64,000 nucleotides of DNA from Aliihoeflea sp. 40Bstr573 (GTDB taxonomy: Bacteria > Pseudomonadota > Alphaproteobacteria > Rhizobiales > Rhizobiaceae), in assembly GCF_024105655.1 (NCBI RefSeq), contig NZ_JAAAMH010000009.1, forward strand, positions 62,001-126,000, written 5' to 3'. Positions 52,152 through 62,434 of this stretch are shown in pieces. The translations under genes and the position numbers were made by a program. The notes beneath the pieces are model-generated. The model saw nothing but the letters and a program-made list of their open reading frames with translations, ran no database searches and was not told where the DNA came from. Every line of letters starts with the position of its first letter. Positions within the stretch are counted from its first letter, which is position 1.

Positions 52152-52762
52152 TGTTCACTGGAATCGTGACCGATATCGGCGAGATCGATACCATCGCGCC
52201 CCTCGACCAGGGTATCCGCCTTCGCATTCGCACGAACTACGATCCCGCGACCATCGCAATCGGCGCTTCGATCGCCTGCGCCGGCGTCTGCCTGACGGTC
52301 GTTTCCCTGCCGGAAACCGGCTTCAATGACCGTTGGTTCGAAGTCGAGGCGTGGGAGGAAGCGCTGCGCCTGACGACTGCCGGAAACTGGCAGACGGGCT
52401 CCCGGCTAAACCTCGAACGCGCACTGAAGATTGGGGACGAACTCGGCGGACATATCGTGTCCGGCCATGTCGATGGCACCGCCGAAATCGTCGAGCGGAT
52501 GGACGAGGGCGATGCCGTGCGCTTTCGCCTGCGAGCGCCCGCCGCCTTGTCGAAGTTCATCGCCCCGAAGGGCTCCGTCGCGCTGGACGGCACGTCGCTC
52601 ACCGTCAACGGTGTGGACGGCGACATCTTCGACGTGCTTCTCATTCACCATTCGCTCGGCGTGACGACCTGGGGTGCACGCCAGGTCGGCGACCGGGTCA
52701 ATCTGGAAGTCGACACAATGGCCCGCTATGCCGCAAGGCTGATGGAAGCGCGCGACCAGTGA
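52151..52762 (+). CDS. ribE: riboflavin synthase alpha subunit
   Basis: The 203-residue product begins [12 protein letters not shown] and contains two lumazine-binding domains (about 1-95 and 96-200), with the second marked by GHIVSGHVDGTAEI. It dismutates lumazine to riboflavin. It starts on the last base of ribD. The gap of 128 bases to ribH is the only break in this cluster. Confidence 0.95.
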   Translation: MFTGIVTDIGEIDTIAPLDQGIRLRIRTNYDPATIAIGASIACAGVCLTVVSLPETGFNDRWFEVEAWEEALRLTTAGNWQTGSRLNLERALKIGDELGGHIVSGHVDGTAEIVERMDEGDAVRFRLRAPAALSKFIAPKGSVALDGTSLTVNGVDGDIFDVLLIHHSLGVTTWGARQVGDRVNLEVDTMARYAARLMEARDQ

Positions 52763-52890
52763 GCATCATCGGCGATAGCTGTGTTTTCAGGAGCGCGGCC
52801 TCCTGCGCCGACCGTCAGACTTCTTGCAAACCTTCGCTTGCGAACTCGACCGGATCGGCCTAAGTCACCGGGCCAATTCCGGAGACATTC

Positions 52891-53355
52891 ATGCCCCAAC
52901 AGGAACCCCTCAAAGTTCTGATCGTCGAAGCGCGCTTCTATGACGATCTGGCCGACGCGCTCCTCGATGGAGCCAAGGCAGCGCTCAGTGCCGGCGGCGC
53001 GAGCTATGACGTCGTGACAGTGCCCGGCGCGCTCGAGATTCCCGCTGTCATCTCGTTCGCGCTCGATGGTGCGGATGCGGGCGGCACTGATTACGACGCC
53101 TTTGTCGCGCTCGGCTGCGTCATTCGCGGCGAGACCTACCATTTCGATATCGTAGCGAACGAATCCTGCCGCGCGTTGATGGACCTTTCCGTCAATGAAT
53201 CGCTGGCAATCGGAAACGGTATCCTGACCGTCGAGAACGACGACCAGGCGTGGTCCCGTGCGCGCCCCAACGAGGGCGACAAGGGCGGCTTCGCCGCGCG
53301 CGCAGCCCTGACGATGGTGGAGATGAAGAAGCGCCTTTCAGGGGCGGGCCGATGA
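52891..53355 (+). CDS. ribH: 6,7-dimethyl-8-ribityllumazine synthase
   Basis: The 154-residue protein has the lumazine synthase pattern: [26 protein letters not shown] (substrate loop) and [18 protein letters not shown] with the catalytic His. It joins the pyrimidine and the butanone phosphate. CGGAGA lies eight bases before the ATG. Its end overlaps nusB by four bases. Confidence 0.95.
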   Translation: MPQQEPLKVLIVEARFYDDLADALLDGAKAALSAGGASYDVVTVPGALEIPAVISFALDGADAGGTDYDAFVALGCVIRGETYHFDIVANESCRALMDLSVNESLAIGNGILTVENDDQAWSRARPNEGDKGGFAARAALTMVEMKKRLSGAGR

Positions 53356-53858
53356 GCGACACGGACGACCGCCCGGAAACGCCGCCCGTCCGCCAGGCCA
53401 ACAAGCGCGGCGCCGCGCGGCTCGCGGCCGTGCAGGCGCTCTACCAGATGGATGTCGCGGGAACCGGCCTGCTGGAGATCTCGGCAGAGTACGAGGCCTA
53501 TCGCCTCGGCAAGGAAGTTGACGGCGCGACCTATCGCGAAGCGGATCCCCAGTGGTTCCGCGCAATCCTGTCGGGCGTTGTGCAGGACCAGAAGACGATC
53601 GACCCGGTCATCCGGCAGGCCCTGACCGATGACTGGCCGCTGTCGCGATTGGACTCGACGCTGCGCGCAATCCTGCGTGCAGGTGTCTATGAGCTTATGA
53701 AGCGCGCCGACGTACCGGTCGCCGTGATTGTCACCGAATATGTCGACATCGCCAAGGCCTTTTACACCGAGGAAGAGCCCAAGCTCGTCAATGCGGTGCT
53801 CGACCGCGTTGCGCGCCGCCTTCGCAACGAAGGCAGGGGCGGAACGCCGAAGGCATGA
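53352..53858 (+). CDS. nusB: transcription antitermination factor NusB
   Basis: The 168-residue helical protein has the NusB pattern: [20 protein letters not shown] near the N-terminus and [19 protein letters not shown] and [21 protein letters not shown] later. With NusE it binds boxA RNA in rRNA transcription. It is coupled to ribH (ATGA overlap) and to the following MFS gene in the same way, so all three are read together. Confidence 0.95.
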   Translation: MSDTDDRPETPPVRQANKRGAARLAAVQALYQMDVAGTGLLEISAEYEAYRLGKEVDGATYREADPQWFRAILSGVVQDQKTIDPVIRQALTDDWPLSRLDSTLRAILRAGVYELMKRADVPVAVIVTEYVDIAKAFYTEEEPKLVNAVLDRVARRLRNEGRGGTPKA

Positions 53859-55063
53859 CGACGGCCCGCGACGCTCGGCGCACGGCGATCGTCCTCGCTG
53901 CCGCGCAGGCCATCGTCGGGTCGGCAGCGCCCATTGCTATCTCGGTCGGCGGCCTCGCCGGCTACTACCTTCTAGGTAGCGACAAGAGTCTCGCGACGGC
54001 ACCCGTTACCGGCTTCACCATCGGTGTTGCGCTCGGCGCCATTCCTGCGGCAATGGTCCTCAGACGGCTCGGCCTTCGGCACGGTTTCATGACCGGCACC
54101 GGCATGACTGCCAGCGGCGGCGTCCTCGCGACCCTTGCCCTGTTCGCGCAGAACTTCTGGCTGTTTGCGGCCGGTCTTGCACTGATCGGCATCGGCAATG
54201 CCTTCGTCCAGCAGTTCCGCTTCGCCGCCGCCGAATCCGCACCCGCGCAGTTCAAGGCGCGTGCAATCTCGTTCGTTTTGGCAGGCGGGGTGCTCACTGC
54301 AATCATCGGCCCGCAAATTGTCATCTTCACCCGGGAGCTTCTCGCGCCCGTTATGTTCGCCGGTACGTTCGCGTCGGTGCTTGGCATCGCCGCCGTCGGT
54401 GCGCTCATCCTGTCGGCCCTGCCGCGCAACGAAGCGGGGCCTTTCGAAACGGCCGTTTCCGACGGTCCCGCGCGCTCCCTCGGCGAAATCGTGTGGCAGC
54501 CGAAGTATTGCATTGGGCTCTTGTGCGGCGTCGGCACCTATGCGCTGATGAGCTTCGTCATGACCGGCGCGCCCCTCGCCATGGTCGGATGCGGCTTTTC
54601 CACCGACCAGGCCATGCTTGGCATTTCCTGGCACGTGATGGCGATGTACGCGCCAAGCTTCTTTACCGGCAAGCTGATCGCCCGCTTCGGCAAGGAGAAG
54701 ATCGTGGCGGCGGGACTGGTGTTGCTTCTCGGCTGTGCCGTCGTCGCGCTCTCCGGCATCGAGTTGTGGCAGTTCTGGACGGCGCTTGTCCTTCTCGGAA
54801 TCGGCTGGAATTTCGGCTTCATCGGATCGACTGCGATGGTGGCCGAAACCTATCGCCCGTCCGAAAAGGGCAAGGCGCTCGGCTTCCACGATTTCATTTT
54901 GTTCTCGACGGTCGCCTTCGCCTCTTTCATGTCCGGCCTCGTCTACAACCTCGCCGGCTGGGAAATGCTGAACTGGATCGTTTTCCCGGTCAGCGCCATC
55001 TGCCTCGCATCGCTGGCCTTTCTGGCAGTGCATGGACGCCGCCACGCGGCCGGCGCCCGCTGA
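53855..55063 (+). CDS. MFS transporter
   Basis: The 402-residue membrane protein has twelve predicted helices with the first half containing [19 protein letters not shown] and the short loop [14 protein letters not shown], and the second half [15 protein letters not shown], a major-facilitator loop. The start overlaps the nusB stop (ATGA). Its place after nusB at the end of the riboflavin cluster is shared by some rhizobia; there is no direct evidence that it carries riboflavin. Substrate unknown. Confidence 0.85.
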   Translation: MTTARDARRTAIVLAAAQAIVGSAAPIAISVGGLAGYYLLGSDKSLATAPVTGFTIGVALGAIPAAMVLRRLGLRHGFMTGTGMTASGGVLATLALFAQNFWLFAAGLALIGIGNAFVQQFRFAAAESAPAQFKARAISFVLAGGVLTAIIGPQIVIFTRELLAPVMFAGTFASVLGIAAVGALILSALPRNEAGPFETAVSDGPARSLGEIVWQPKYCIGLLCGVGTYALMSFVMTGAPLAMVGCGFSTDQAMLGISWHVMAMYAPSFFTGKLIARFGKEKIVAAGLVLLLGCAVVALSGIELWQFWTALVLLGIGWNFGFIGSTAMVAETYRPSEKGKALGFHDFILFSTVAFASFMSGLVYNLAGWEMLNWIVFPVSAICLASLAFLAVHGRRHAAGAR

Positions 55064-55204
55064 CCCTGGGTAAGAATAACTCCTTGATGTGTCGGGAATC
55101 CTTCGCATAAGCTGGCCGCGAATGCTGGGAGACAATCGATTCCGGCTTCGTTCCCAATGCCCGGGGAGGGGTTCTGCCGGGCGATAATCAAGGAAGAATC
55201 GGCA

Positions 55205-57346
55205 ATGACCATGCTTTTCGTCGTCATCGCCTGCGGCCTGCTGTCCATCGTCTACGCGATATGGGCAACCCAATCGGTCCTTGCGGCCGACCAGGGGAAT
55301 GCACGCATGCAGGAGATTGCGGGCGCGATCCGGGAGGGCGCGCAGGCTTATCTCACTCGCCAGTACACAACGATCGCGCTCGTCGGCGTGGTCGTCTTCC
55401 TCATTGCTTGGTGGCTGCTGTCCGCCACGGCCGCAATCGGTTTCCTGATCGGCGCCGTCCTTTCGGGCGTCGCAGGTTTCATCGGTATGCACGTTTCGGT
55501 ACGCGCCAATGTGCGCACCGCGCAGGCCGCGTCGAACAGCCTGTCGGCAGGTCTGGACATCGCTTTCAAGGCAGGGGCGATCACCGGCATGCTGGTGGCC
55601 GGTCTCGCGCTTCTCGCAGTCTCCGTCTACTACTGGGTGCTGATCGGCCCGATGGGCGCCGCGCCGTCGGATCGTATGGTAATCGACGCACTCGTCGCGC
55701 TCGGGTTCGGCGCGTCGCTAATCTCGATCTTCGCCCGCCTTGGCGGCGGCATATTCACCAAGGGTGCAGATGTCGGCGGCGATCTGGTCGGCAAGGTGGA
55801 AGCGGGCATTCCCGAGGACGATCCGCGCAATCCGGCGACGATCGCCGACAATGTCGGCGACAATGTCGGTGACTGCGCGGGCATGGCGGCTGATCTGTTC
55901 GAAACCTACGCCGTGACCGTGGTTGCGACGATGGTGCTCGCGGCGATCTTCTTCCTCGGCTCCGATCTTCTCGACTCGATCATGATCTACCCGCTGGCAA
56001 TCTGCGGTGCATGCATCATCACCTCGATCATCGGCACGTTCTTCGTCAAGCTCGGCGCCAATGCGTCGATCATGGGCGCCCTTTATCGCGGGCTGATCGT
56101 TACCGGCCTTTTGACGATCGTGGGCATCGGCGCGGCAACCTCACTGACCATCGGCTGGGGCTCGATAGGGGTCGTCAACGGCATCGACATCACCGGCGCC
56201 AACCTCTTTTTCTGCGGCCTGATCGGGCTTGTGGTGACTGCGCTGATCGTGGTGATCACCGAATACTATACCGGCACCAACAAGCGTCCGGTGAACTCGA
56301 TCGCGCAGGCGTCGGTGACCGGCCACGGCACCAATGTCATCCAGGGCCTTGCCGTCTCGCTGGAATCGACGGCGCTGCCGGCGATCGTCATCATCGGCGG
56401 CATCCTGGCGACGTTCCAGCTGGCCGGCCTCTTCGGCACCGCGATCGCGGTCACGACCATGCTCGGACTGGCCGGCATGATCGTTGCGCTCGACGCCTTC
56501 GGGCCGGTAACGGACAATGCCGGCGGCATCGCCGAAATGTCGGGCCTTCCGCCGGAGGTGCGCCAGTCGACCGACGCGCTCGACGCTGTCGGCAACACCA
56601 CCAAGGCGGTCACCAAGGGCTATGCCATCGGCTCGGCCGGCCTTGGCGCCCTGGTGCTCTTTGCGGCCTATTCCTACGATCTGGAATATTTCATCGCCAA
56701 CCCGGAGCAGTACCCGTATTTCGCCGGCATGGAGGACGTGTCCTTCTCGTTGTCGAACCCCTACGTGGTGGCGGGCCTGCTTTTTGGCGGCCTCATTCCC
56801 TACCTCTTCGGCGGAATCGCCATGACAGCCGTCGGCCGTGCGGCCGGCGCCATCGTGGAGGAGGTTCGTCGCCAGTTCCGCGACAATCCGGGGATCATGC
56901 AGGGCACGGTGAAGCCGGACTATGCCCGCGCGGTCGATCTTTTGACCAAGGCGGCGATCCGGGAAATGATCGTCCCGTCGCTCCTGCCGGTGCTGGCGCC
57001 GATCGTTGTCTATTTCGGCATCCTTCTGGTCTCCGGCTCGAAGGCCGCGGCGTTCGCGGCGCTCGGCGCAACGCTTCTGGGCGTGATCGTCAACGGCCTC
57101 TTCGTCGCGATCTCGATGACGTCGGGCGGGGGCGCTTGGGACAATGCGAAAAAGTCGTTCGAGGACGGCTTCATCGACAAGGACGGCACACGGCACTTGA
57201 AGGGTTCGGATGCGCACAAGGCTTCGGTGACGGGCGACACGGTGGGCGATCCCTACAAGGATACCGCCGGCCCGGCCGTCAATCCGGCGATCAAGATCAC
57301 CAACATCATGGCGCTGCTACTGCTGGCAGTTCTCGCCCACGGCTGA
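55205..57346 (+). CDS. hppA: membrane-bound proton-translocating pyrophosphatase
   Basis: The 713-residue integral membrane enzyme has about 16 helices and the pyrophosphate-binding segment [21 protein letters not shown], followed by [18 protein letters not shown]. The motif GNTTKA (Lys rather than Ala) marks the potassium-independent proton pump. It couples hydrolysis of pyrophosphate to proton export into the periplasm or acidocalcisomes. ATG 55205 has AAGGA upstream. A terminator follows the gene. Confidence 0.96.
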   Translation: MTMLFVVIACGLLSIVYAIWATQSVLAADQGNARMQEIAGAIREGAQAYLTRQYTTIALVGVVVFLIAWWLLSATAAIGFLIGAVLSGVAGFIGMHVSVRANVRTAQAASNSLSAGLDIAFKAGAITGMLVAGLALLAVSVYYWVLIGPMGAAPSDRMVIDALVALGFGASLISIFARLGGGIFTKGADVGGDLVGKVEAGIPEDDPRNPATIADNVGDNVGDCAGMAADLFETYAVTVVATMVLAAIFFLGSDLLDSIMIYPLAICGACIITSIIGTFFVKLGANASIMGALYRGLIVTGLLTIVGIGAATSLTIGWGSIGVVNGIDITGANLFFCGLIGLVVTALIVVITEYYTGTNKRPVNSIAQASVTGHGTNVIQGLAVSLESTALPAIVIIGGILATFQLAGLFGTAIAVTTMLGLAGMIVALDAFGPVTDNAGGIAEMSGLPPEVRQSTDALDAVGNTTKAVTKGYAIGSAGLGALVLFAAYSYDLEYFIANPEQYPYFAGMEDVSFSLSNPYVVAGLLFGGLIPYLFGGIAMTAVGRAAGAIVEEVRRQFRDNPGIMQGTVKPDYARAVDLLTKAAIREMIVPSLLPVLAPIVVYFGILLVSGSKAAAFAALGATLLGVIVNGLFVAISMTSGGGAWDNAKKSFEDGFIDKDGTRHLKGSDAHKASVTGDTVGDPYKDTAGPAVNPAIKITNIMALLLLAVLAHG

Positions 57347-57361
57347 TCGTCGGGCAAAAGG

Positions 57362-57393
57362 AAAGGGCCGCGGTAGCGATACCGCGGCCCTTT
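57362..57393. terminator. bidirectional terminator between hppA and bamE
   Basis: A perfect 14-bp stem (57362-57375 with 57380-57393), tetraloop GCGA (a GNRA loop), has AAA on the left and TTT on the right, so it can serve both convergent genes. Confidence 0.9.
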
Positions 57394-57411
57394 GGCATGT
57401 CTGCTTGGATT

Positions 57412-57939
57412 CTAGAAGCTGGCGGAGCCGCGCCCGGCGCCCGTGCCGATCGGCGTGCCGCCCACGACGCCGGTGACGAGCTGCTGGATGAAGCCCGTGT
57501 CGCTGCCGGCTGTCGGCGTTGTCCGCGAAATGAAGTCGAAGACCCGGCCATCCTGAAGACCGTAATTGGCGATGTTCGACACGCGGCCGTCGTCGCCGAA
57601 ATAGATTGCCAGAATCCTGCGGTCGACGACGCGCGGGTTCTGGAAGGCGACGTTGCGAACGGCGGTTTGGGAGATGTAGTAGAAGGTCTCGTTATCGAAG
57701 GTGGCCGTCGTCGTCGGCGTCCCGAGTGCCAGAAGAACCTGCTCGCGGCTCGACCCGACCGGCACAAGTTCGAGCATCTGCTCGTCGATGACATAGCCTT
57801 GCTGGAAGGTTTGGCGCGGGTTGAGATCGTCCGACACCGAGGAGCAGCCGGCAGCGCCGCCTGCAAGCATGGCAGCCAGACCCGATACGACCAGCCGTGC
57901 ACGGCTCTTGAAATTCCGTCCTTGCAACGACAACTCCAT
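57412..57939 (-). CDS. bamE: outer membrane protein assembly factor BamE
   Basis: The 175-residue lipoprotein has a leader with lipobox (AAGC) near residue 33 and the SmpA/OmlA domain (about 50-140): GYVIDEQMLELVPVGSSREQVLLALG and TFYYISQTAV. It is part of the Bam complex that inserts barrels such as the porin at the left end of this window. The tail is long and Gly/Thr-rich, typical of rhizobia. ATG 57939 gives a normal leader. It diverges from the bc1 chaperone gene. Confidence 0.92.
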   Translation of the reverse strand: MELSLQGRNFKSRARLVVSGLAAMLAGGAAGCSSVSDDLNPRQTFQQGYVIDEQMLELVPVGSSREQVLLALGTPTTTATFDNETFYYISQTAVRNVAFQNPRVVDRRILAIYFGDDGRVSNIANYGLQDGRVFDFISRTTPTAGSDTGFIQQLVTGVVGGTPIGTGAGRGSASF

Positions 57940-58054
57940 GACTTGGTTAAGCGCGCCTTGCGCCTGCGGGCAAAAGCGGTAAACCAGCTTGCGCGCCGAT
58001 GCAACACGATGCGTTGCCGTACGCACCGAAACCGCCAGAAGGAGCCCTTCGGGA

Positions 58055-58621
58055 ATGTTCAAGCGACTGTTCGGCGGACGCCGGGATGAGAACGCGGCCA
58101 TCGTCGATAGGATTTATGGACAGATCGTGGCGGCGGCGCGCCAGCCGGTGTTCTATGCCGAATGGAATGTGCCCGACACGCCGCTTGGCCGCTACGAGAT
58201 GATGGCGCTGCACATGTTCCTTTTTCTCCACCGTACCCGCCGCGAGGACGGCGCCATTCAAGACGTCGCGCAGGACGTGACAGACGAGTTCTTCAAGGAT
58301 GTCGACCATTCGCTGCGGGAACTCGGCATCGGCGATGTCGGCGTGCCGAAGCGCATGAAGAAGCTTGCTAAGATGTTCTACGGCCGGGCCGATTCCTACG
58401 GCAAGGCGGTCGAGGCAGAGGATCGCGAGGCGCTGGCGCAGGCACTCTATCGCAACGTCTTCCCGGGTGGCACAAATTGGCACGAAGCCCAGGCGATGGC
58501 CGATTATGTACTCGCCTCTGCGCGCGATCTTGCCGCGCAGCCGGTGGCGGGCTTGACGGCCGGCGAGGTCTCCTTCCTCGTGGCGGAGCGCACCCGGTCG
58601 ATCGGGGGAGCGGCAGCATGA
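58055..58621 (+). CDS. ubiquinol-cytochrome c chaperone family protein (CBP3-like)
   Basis: The 188-residue product matches the CBP3/UQCC1 family: YGQIVAAARQPVFYAEWNVPDTPLGRYEMM, then HRTRREDGAIQDVAQDVTDEFFKD and LGIGDVGVPKRMKKL. In mitochondria and alphaproteobacteria it helps assemble cytochrome bc1. The ATG at 58055 has GGAG ten bases before it. Its stop overlaps yceD by four bases. Confidence 0.88.
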   Translation: MFKRLFGGRRDENAAIVDRIYGQIVAAARQPVFYAEWNVPDTPLGRYEMMALHMFLFLHRTRREDGAIQDVAQDVTDEFFKDVDHSLRELGIGDVGVPKRMKKLAKMFYGRADSYGKAVEAEDREALAQALYRNVFPGGTNWHEAQAMADYVLASARDLAAQPVAGLTAGEVSFLVAERTRSIGGAAA

Positions 58622-59163
58622 GCGTGGAAAAGAGCCCCGTTACTTTCGATGCCAGCATTTTGCGTCTGCCCTCCAAGGGCATGCCGGTGCGTATCGAGGC
58701 AGACGAGACGCAGCGCCGGCAACTGGCCGACGCACATCATCTCGTGGAAGTCAGATCGTTCCGGGCGGACCTGATGGTTGAAAACTGGAAGCGCGATGGC
58801 GTGAAGGTTACAGGGCAGGTCAGGGCGTCGATCGTTCAGTCCTGCATCGCTTCGCTTGAACCGATCGACGCCGAAGTCGACGAGGAAATTCACGCGCTGT
58901 TCGTACCCGAAGGCTCGAAGCTGATCCGGCCGGACTCGTTCGAGGGCGGCGAGATGATTCTCGACGCCGAGGGAGAGGACGGACCGGAGCCGTTTTCCGG
59001 CGAGACGATCGATGTCGGCCAACTCGCCGAGGAGTTCTTTGCGCTGGGCATCGACCCCTATCCGCGCAAGGTCGAAGCCGCCCCTGTCACCGCGCCCGAC
59101 AATGACGCCGCCGAGCGGGGACCGCTCTACGAGCAGTTGAAGGCGCTGAAGCGCGACGGCTGA
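58618..59163 (+). CDS. YceD/DUF177 family protein
   Basis: The 181-residue acidic protein has the DUF177 core with VTGQVRASIVQSCIASLEPIDAEVDEEIHALF. This small family usually sits next to rpmF and plsX and is linked to 23S rRNA accumulation and membrane lipid supply; here it precedes plsX, with one small NTPase gene between. The ATGA overlap with the chaperone gene shows it is cotranscribed. Confidence 0.88.
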   Translation: MSVEKSPVTFDASILRLPSKGMPVRIEADETQRRQLADAHHLVEVRSFRADLMVENWKRDGVKVTGQVRASIVQSCIASLEPIDAEVDEEIHALFVPEGSKLIRPDSFEGGEMILDAEGEDGPEPFSGETIDVGQLAEEFFALGIDPYPRKVEAAPVTAPDNDAAERGPLYEQLKALKRDG

Positions 59164-59165
59164 CG

Positions 59166-59696
59166 ATGCCGCGCCTCCACATCACCGGGCCGGCCGGCGC
59201 GGGAACGACGACGCTGGGAGCAGCCCTTGGCGCGGCGTTGAGCATCCGGCACCTGGACACGGACACCTTCTTCTGGCTGCCGACCGATCCGCCTTTCACC
59301 GATATCCGGCCGATCGCGATCAGACAGGAACTGCTCGCGGGTGCTATGGCGGATGCCGGTTCGTGGGTTCTGTCCGGATCGGCAATGGGGTGGGGAGACG
59401 GGCTCCTGCTTGACCTCGATGTGGTGATCTATCTCTACGTGCCGCCCGAAATCCGCCTTCCCCGGCTGATCGCACGCGAACGTGCCCGCTACGGCGAAGC
59501 GATCGCGCCGGGCGGAAGGATGCACGGGCAGCACGTCGAATTCATCTCGTGGGCCCGCGGCTACGATAACGAAACGCATGCGGGACGCAGTCGCCGCAAG
59601 CATGAAGCCTGGATTGCCACGCTGGGCTGTCCCGTCCTCCGGTTGGAAGGCACCAAGCCGTGGCCGCCCTTGTTGAAGACGTGCGTGCAACCGTGA
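59166..59696 (+). CDS. P-loop NTPase, adenylate/shikimate-kinase-like
   Basis: The 176-residue product starts MPRLHITGPAGAGTTTLG, a P-loop like those of small kinases, with a LID-like stretch (RERARYGEAIAPGGRMHGQ) and a short C-terminal basic part. It is a small-molecule kinase fold, but the substrate is not clear. It starts three bases after yceD and precedes plsX by 112 bases, an unusual insertion into the yceD-plsX-fabH-ihfA order. Confidence 0.75.
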   Translation: MPRLHITGPAGAGTTTLGAALGAALSIRHLDTDTFFWLPTDPPFTDIRPIAIRQELLAGAMADAGSWVLSGSAMGWGDGLLLDLDVVIYLYVPPEIRLPRLIARERARYGEAIAPGGRMHGQHVEFISWARGYDNETHAGRSRRKHEAWIATLGCPVLRLEGTKPWPPLLKTCVQP

Positions 59697-59808
59697 CACT
59701 CGGGGGCTAGCCGTGCATAAGGCAGTTGTTTGCCGGGATGAAACCGCTATTTTCGCCGCACTTTGCTGAAATGCCGCCCCTGAAGGGCCAACGAAAGACG
59801 ATTGCCGC

Positions 59809-60873
59809 GTGATACGCATTTCCATCGACGCCATGGGGGGAGACCATGGTCCTTCGACGACGCTGCCGGGTCTGGCACGCGTAGCCGAGCGACGCCCCGA
59901 TGCACGGTTCCTGATATTTGGCCGCGAGGACGAGGTACGTCCGATCCTCGCCAGATTGCCAAAGCTGGAGGCCGTTTCCGAGTTTCACCATTGCGAGATT
60001 TCGGTCCGCATGGACGACAAGCCTAGCCAGGCGCTGCGCCAGGGCCGCTGGAAGTCTTCGATGTGGAAATCGATCGAGGCCGTGAAGAACGGCGACGCGG
60101 ACGTGTGCATCTCGGCCGGCAATACCGGCGCGCTGATGGCGATGTCGAAGTTCTGCCTGCGCACCATGGCGAGCATCGAGCGCCCGGCCATCGCCGCCAT
60201 CTGGCCGACGGTGCGCGGCGAAAGTGTCGTGCTCGATGTCGGCGCCACGATCGGAGCAGACGCGCACCAGTTGATCGACTTCGCGATCCTGGGTTCTGCG
60301 ATGGCGCGCGCGCTGTTCGACATCGAGCGCCCCTCCGTCGGCCTCCTCAATGTCGGCGTTGAGGAGGTGAAGGGCCAGGAAGAGGTCAAGGAGGCTGGCC
60401 GCATCCTGCGCGAGGTCGGGCTGAAGTCGATCGACTATCATGGCTTCGTGGAAGGCGACGATCTCGGCAAGGGCACGGTCGACGTGGTGGTGACGGAAGG
60501 CTTTGCGGGCAACATTGCGCTGAAGACGGCGGAAGGCACCGCCAAACAGATCGCGCAGTATCTGCGGGAGGCGATGTCGCGCAGCTTCCTGTCGAAGATG
60601 GGCTATGTGCTCGCCAAAGGCGCGTTCGATTTCCTGCGCGAGAAGATGGACGTGCGCAAGATCAATGGGGGCGTGTTCCTCGGGCTGAACGGCATCGTGG
60701 TGAAAAGCCATGGCGGGACGGATGACGAGGGCTTCGCGGCCGCCGTCGAACTCGGCTACGACATGGCCAAGGGCAAGCTTCGCGAACGCATCGAAGCCGA
60801 GCTCCAGCAATTCCATGGGCGCCTGCGCCCACGCGGCGGCGACGACGACATGGTCGTGGCGGCAGGAAAGTGA
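59809..60873 (+). CDS. plsX: phosphate acyltransferase PlsX
   Basis: The 354-residue protein has [19 protein letters not shown] at its N-terminus, [14 protein letters not shown] and [15 protein letters not shown], all PlsX marks. It forms acyl-phosphate from acyl-ACP for phospholipid synthesis. The start is GTG 59809. fabH follows after ten bases. Confidence 0.95.
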   Translation: MIRISIDAMGGDHGPSTTLPGLARVAERRPDARFLIFGREDEVRPILARLPKLEAVSEFHHCEISVRMDDKPSQALRQGRWKSSMWKSIEAVKNGDADVCISAGNTGALMAMSKFCLRTMASIERPAIAAIWPTVRGESVVLDVGATIGADAHQLIDFAILGSAMARALFDIERPSVGLLNVGVEEVKGQEEVKEAGRILREVGLKSIDYHGFVEGDDLGKGTVDVVVTEGFAGNIALKTAEGTAKQIAQYLREAMSRSFLSKMGYVLAKGAFDFLREKMDVRKINGGVFLGLNGIVVKSHGGTDDEGFAAAVELGYDMAKGKLRERIEAELQQFHGRLRPRGGDDDMVVAAGK

Positions 60874-60883
60874 GATAAAGAGA

Positions 60884-61855
60884 ATGATCAGATCGGTCGT
60901 GCGCTCGGTCGGCAAATCCCTGCCGCGCCGCGTAATGAAGAATACGGATTTCGAGGGCGTGCTGGAAACGTCCGACGCCTGGATCGTCCAACGGACGGGC
61001 ATCACGCAGCGCTACATCGCGGGTGAGGACGAGACAACGGCCTCGCTCGGCGAGGCGGCGGCGCGCGCGGCGCTCGATGCGGCAGGCCTAACGGTCGAAG
61101 ATATCGATCTGATCGTGCTCGCGACGTCCACCCCGAACAATACCTTCCCGGCGACGGCGGTCGAGATCCAGGAACGGCTCGGCATGCGCCACGGCTTTGC
61201 CTTCGACATGCAAGCTGTGTGCTCGGGCTTCGTCTATGCCGTCAACACGGCCGACTTGCATATCCGCGGCGGCATGGCTAAGCGCGTCATCGTCATCGGC
61301 TCCGAAACCTTTTCGCGCATCCTCGACTGGCAGGACCGCACGACCTGCGTTCTCTTCGGCGACGGCGCGGGTGCGGTGATCCTCGAGGCGGCGGAAGGCG
61401 AGGGGACCATCGCCGATCGCGGCATCCTCGCCGCGAGCCTGCGCTCGGACGGCTCGCATCGCGAGAAGCTCTATGTCGACGGCGGCCCGTCCACGACCGG
61501 CACCGTCGGGTATCTGCGCATGGAAGGCCGTGAGGTCTTCAAGCACGCGGTCGGCATGATCACTGACGTGGTCGAGTCGGTCTTCGCGCAGGCCGGCATT
61601 ACGGCCGACGACCTCGACTGGTTCGTCCCGCATCAGGCAAACAAGCGCATCATCGACGCATCGGCGAAGAAGCTCGGCATCGCTGAGGATAAGGTGATCA
61701 TCACCGTAGACCGGCACGGCAACACATCGGCCGCCTCGGTGCCGCTGGCGCTTTGCGAAGGCGTCGATACGGGCCGCATCAAGAAGGGCGACCTCGTCCT
61801 TCTGGAAGCCATGGGCGGCGGGTTCACCTGGGGCGCGGTGCTCGTGCGCTGGTAG
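60884..61855 (+). CDS. fabH: beta-ketoacyl-ACP synthase III
   Basis: The 323-residue enzyme has the Cys113-centred motif [12 protein letters not shown], and His/Asn in VPHQANKRI and [10 protein letters not shown], the FabH triad. It starts fatty acid synthesis from acetyl-CoA and malonyl-ACP. It is read with plsX. A hairpin and promoter-like sequence follow before ihfA. Confidence 0.96.
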   Translation: MIRSVVRSVGKSLPRRVMKNTDFEGVLETSDAWIVQRTGITQRYIAGEDETTASLGEAAARAALDAAGLTVEDIDLIVLATSTPNNTFPATAVEIQERLGMRHGFAFDMQAVCSGFVYAVNTADLHIRGGMAKRVIVIGSETFSRILDWQDRTTCVLFGDGAGAVILEAAEGEGTIADRGILAASLRSDGSHREKLYVDGGPSTTGTVGYLRMEGREVFKHAVGMITDVVESVFAQAGITADDLDWFVPHQANKRIIDASAKKLGIAEDKVIITVDRHGNTSAASVPLALCEGVDTGRIKKGDLVLLEAMGGGFTWGAVLVRW

Positions 61856-61884
61856 GATCACACTTGCCCCGAGATAAACCAAGC

Positions 61885-61928
61885 GAGGTCAATGGGTTCT
61901 TGACCTCGACACCCCAATTTCCTAACGT
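61885..61928 (+). promoter_or_regulatory. hairpin and sigma-70-like promoter between fabH and ihfA
   Basis: GAGGTCAA at 61885-61892 pairs with TTGACCTC at 61900-61907 (8 bp, loop of seven). The second arm contains TTGACC, which with a 17-base spacer and TAACGT at 61923-61928 makes a fair promoter about 50 bases before the ihfA ATG. The hairpin could alternatively be the fabH 3' end. Confidence 0.4.
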
Positions 61929-61978
61929 CGCCACTGCTTGAAAATTCTCCTGCATTTTTGAGAGTGGTTGGACGGCCG

Positions 61979-62320
61979 ATGGGGGGAAAGACTTTAACGC
62001 GTGCCGATCTCGCTGAGACTGTCTATCGGCAGGTCGGGCTTTCGCGAACTGAATCTGCGCAACTCGTCGAGATGGTGCTCGACGAAATCTGCGACGCCAT
62101 CGTGCGGGGGGAAATGGTGAAGCTCTCCTCCTTCGCGACCTTCCAGGTCCGTTCGAAGAACGAGCGCGTCGGCCGCAATCCCAAGACCGGCGAGGAAGTG
62201 CCGATCCTCCCGCGTCGGGTGATGACGTTCAAGGCGTCGAACGTCCTCAAGCAGCGCATCCTCGACAATCACCGCGCCGCTTCGGACCCCGTCAAGGAAG
62301 CCAAGCTCGCCAAGGGCTGA
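61979..62320 (+). CDS. ihfA: integration host factor subunit alpha
   Basis: The 113-residue DNA-bending protein has the IHF/HU fold with [42 protein letters not shown] and the arm-tip proline region [12 protein letters not shown]. It pairs with IhfB to bend DNA at recombination and promoter sites. ATG 61979 ([11 protein letters not shown]) is the family start. merR follows after about 114 bases, a conserved alphaproteobacterial pair. Confidence 0.96.
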   Translation: MGGKTLTRADLAETVYRQVGLSRTESAQLVEMVLDEICDAIVRGEMVKLSSFATFQVRSKNERVGRNPKTGEEVPILPRRVMTFKASNVLKQRILDNHRAASDPVKEAKLAKG

Positions 62321-62434
62321 ACTCGGCAACCCAGCAAGGTCAAATTCGGGGGGGCAAGACCTCCGCGCACTTGAATATGTGTGACTAAGGGATTGTAATA
62401 CTGGCGAATCGCGAGGCCTGAAAGCGAGCAAGCC

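Noticed and set aside
50542-53355. FMN riboswitch for the riboflavin genes
   Set aside because: Gaps between these genes are too short or lack the conserved RFN sequence blocks; none was seen upstream of ribD or ribH.
53972-55492. 506-codon minus-strand frame opposite the MFS gene
   Set aside because: Charged, low-hydrophobicity shadow of a membrane protein gene; the plus-strand frame has clear MFS helices and an ATGA overlap with nusB.
56011-58089. 692-codon plus-strand frame inside and past hppA
   Set aside because: Arg/Gly/His-rich shadow in the wrong frame of hppA, running through the terminator and antisense to bamE.
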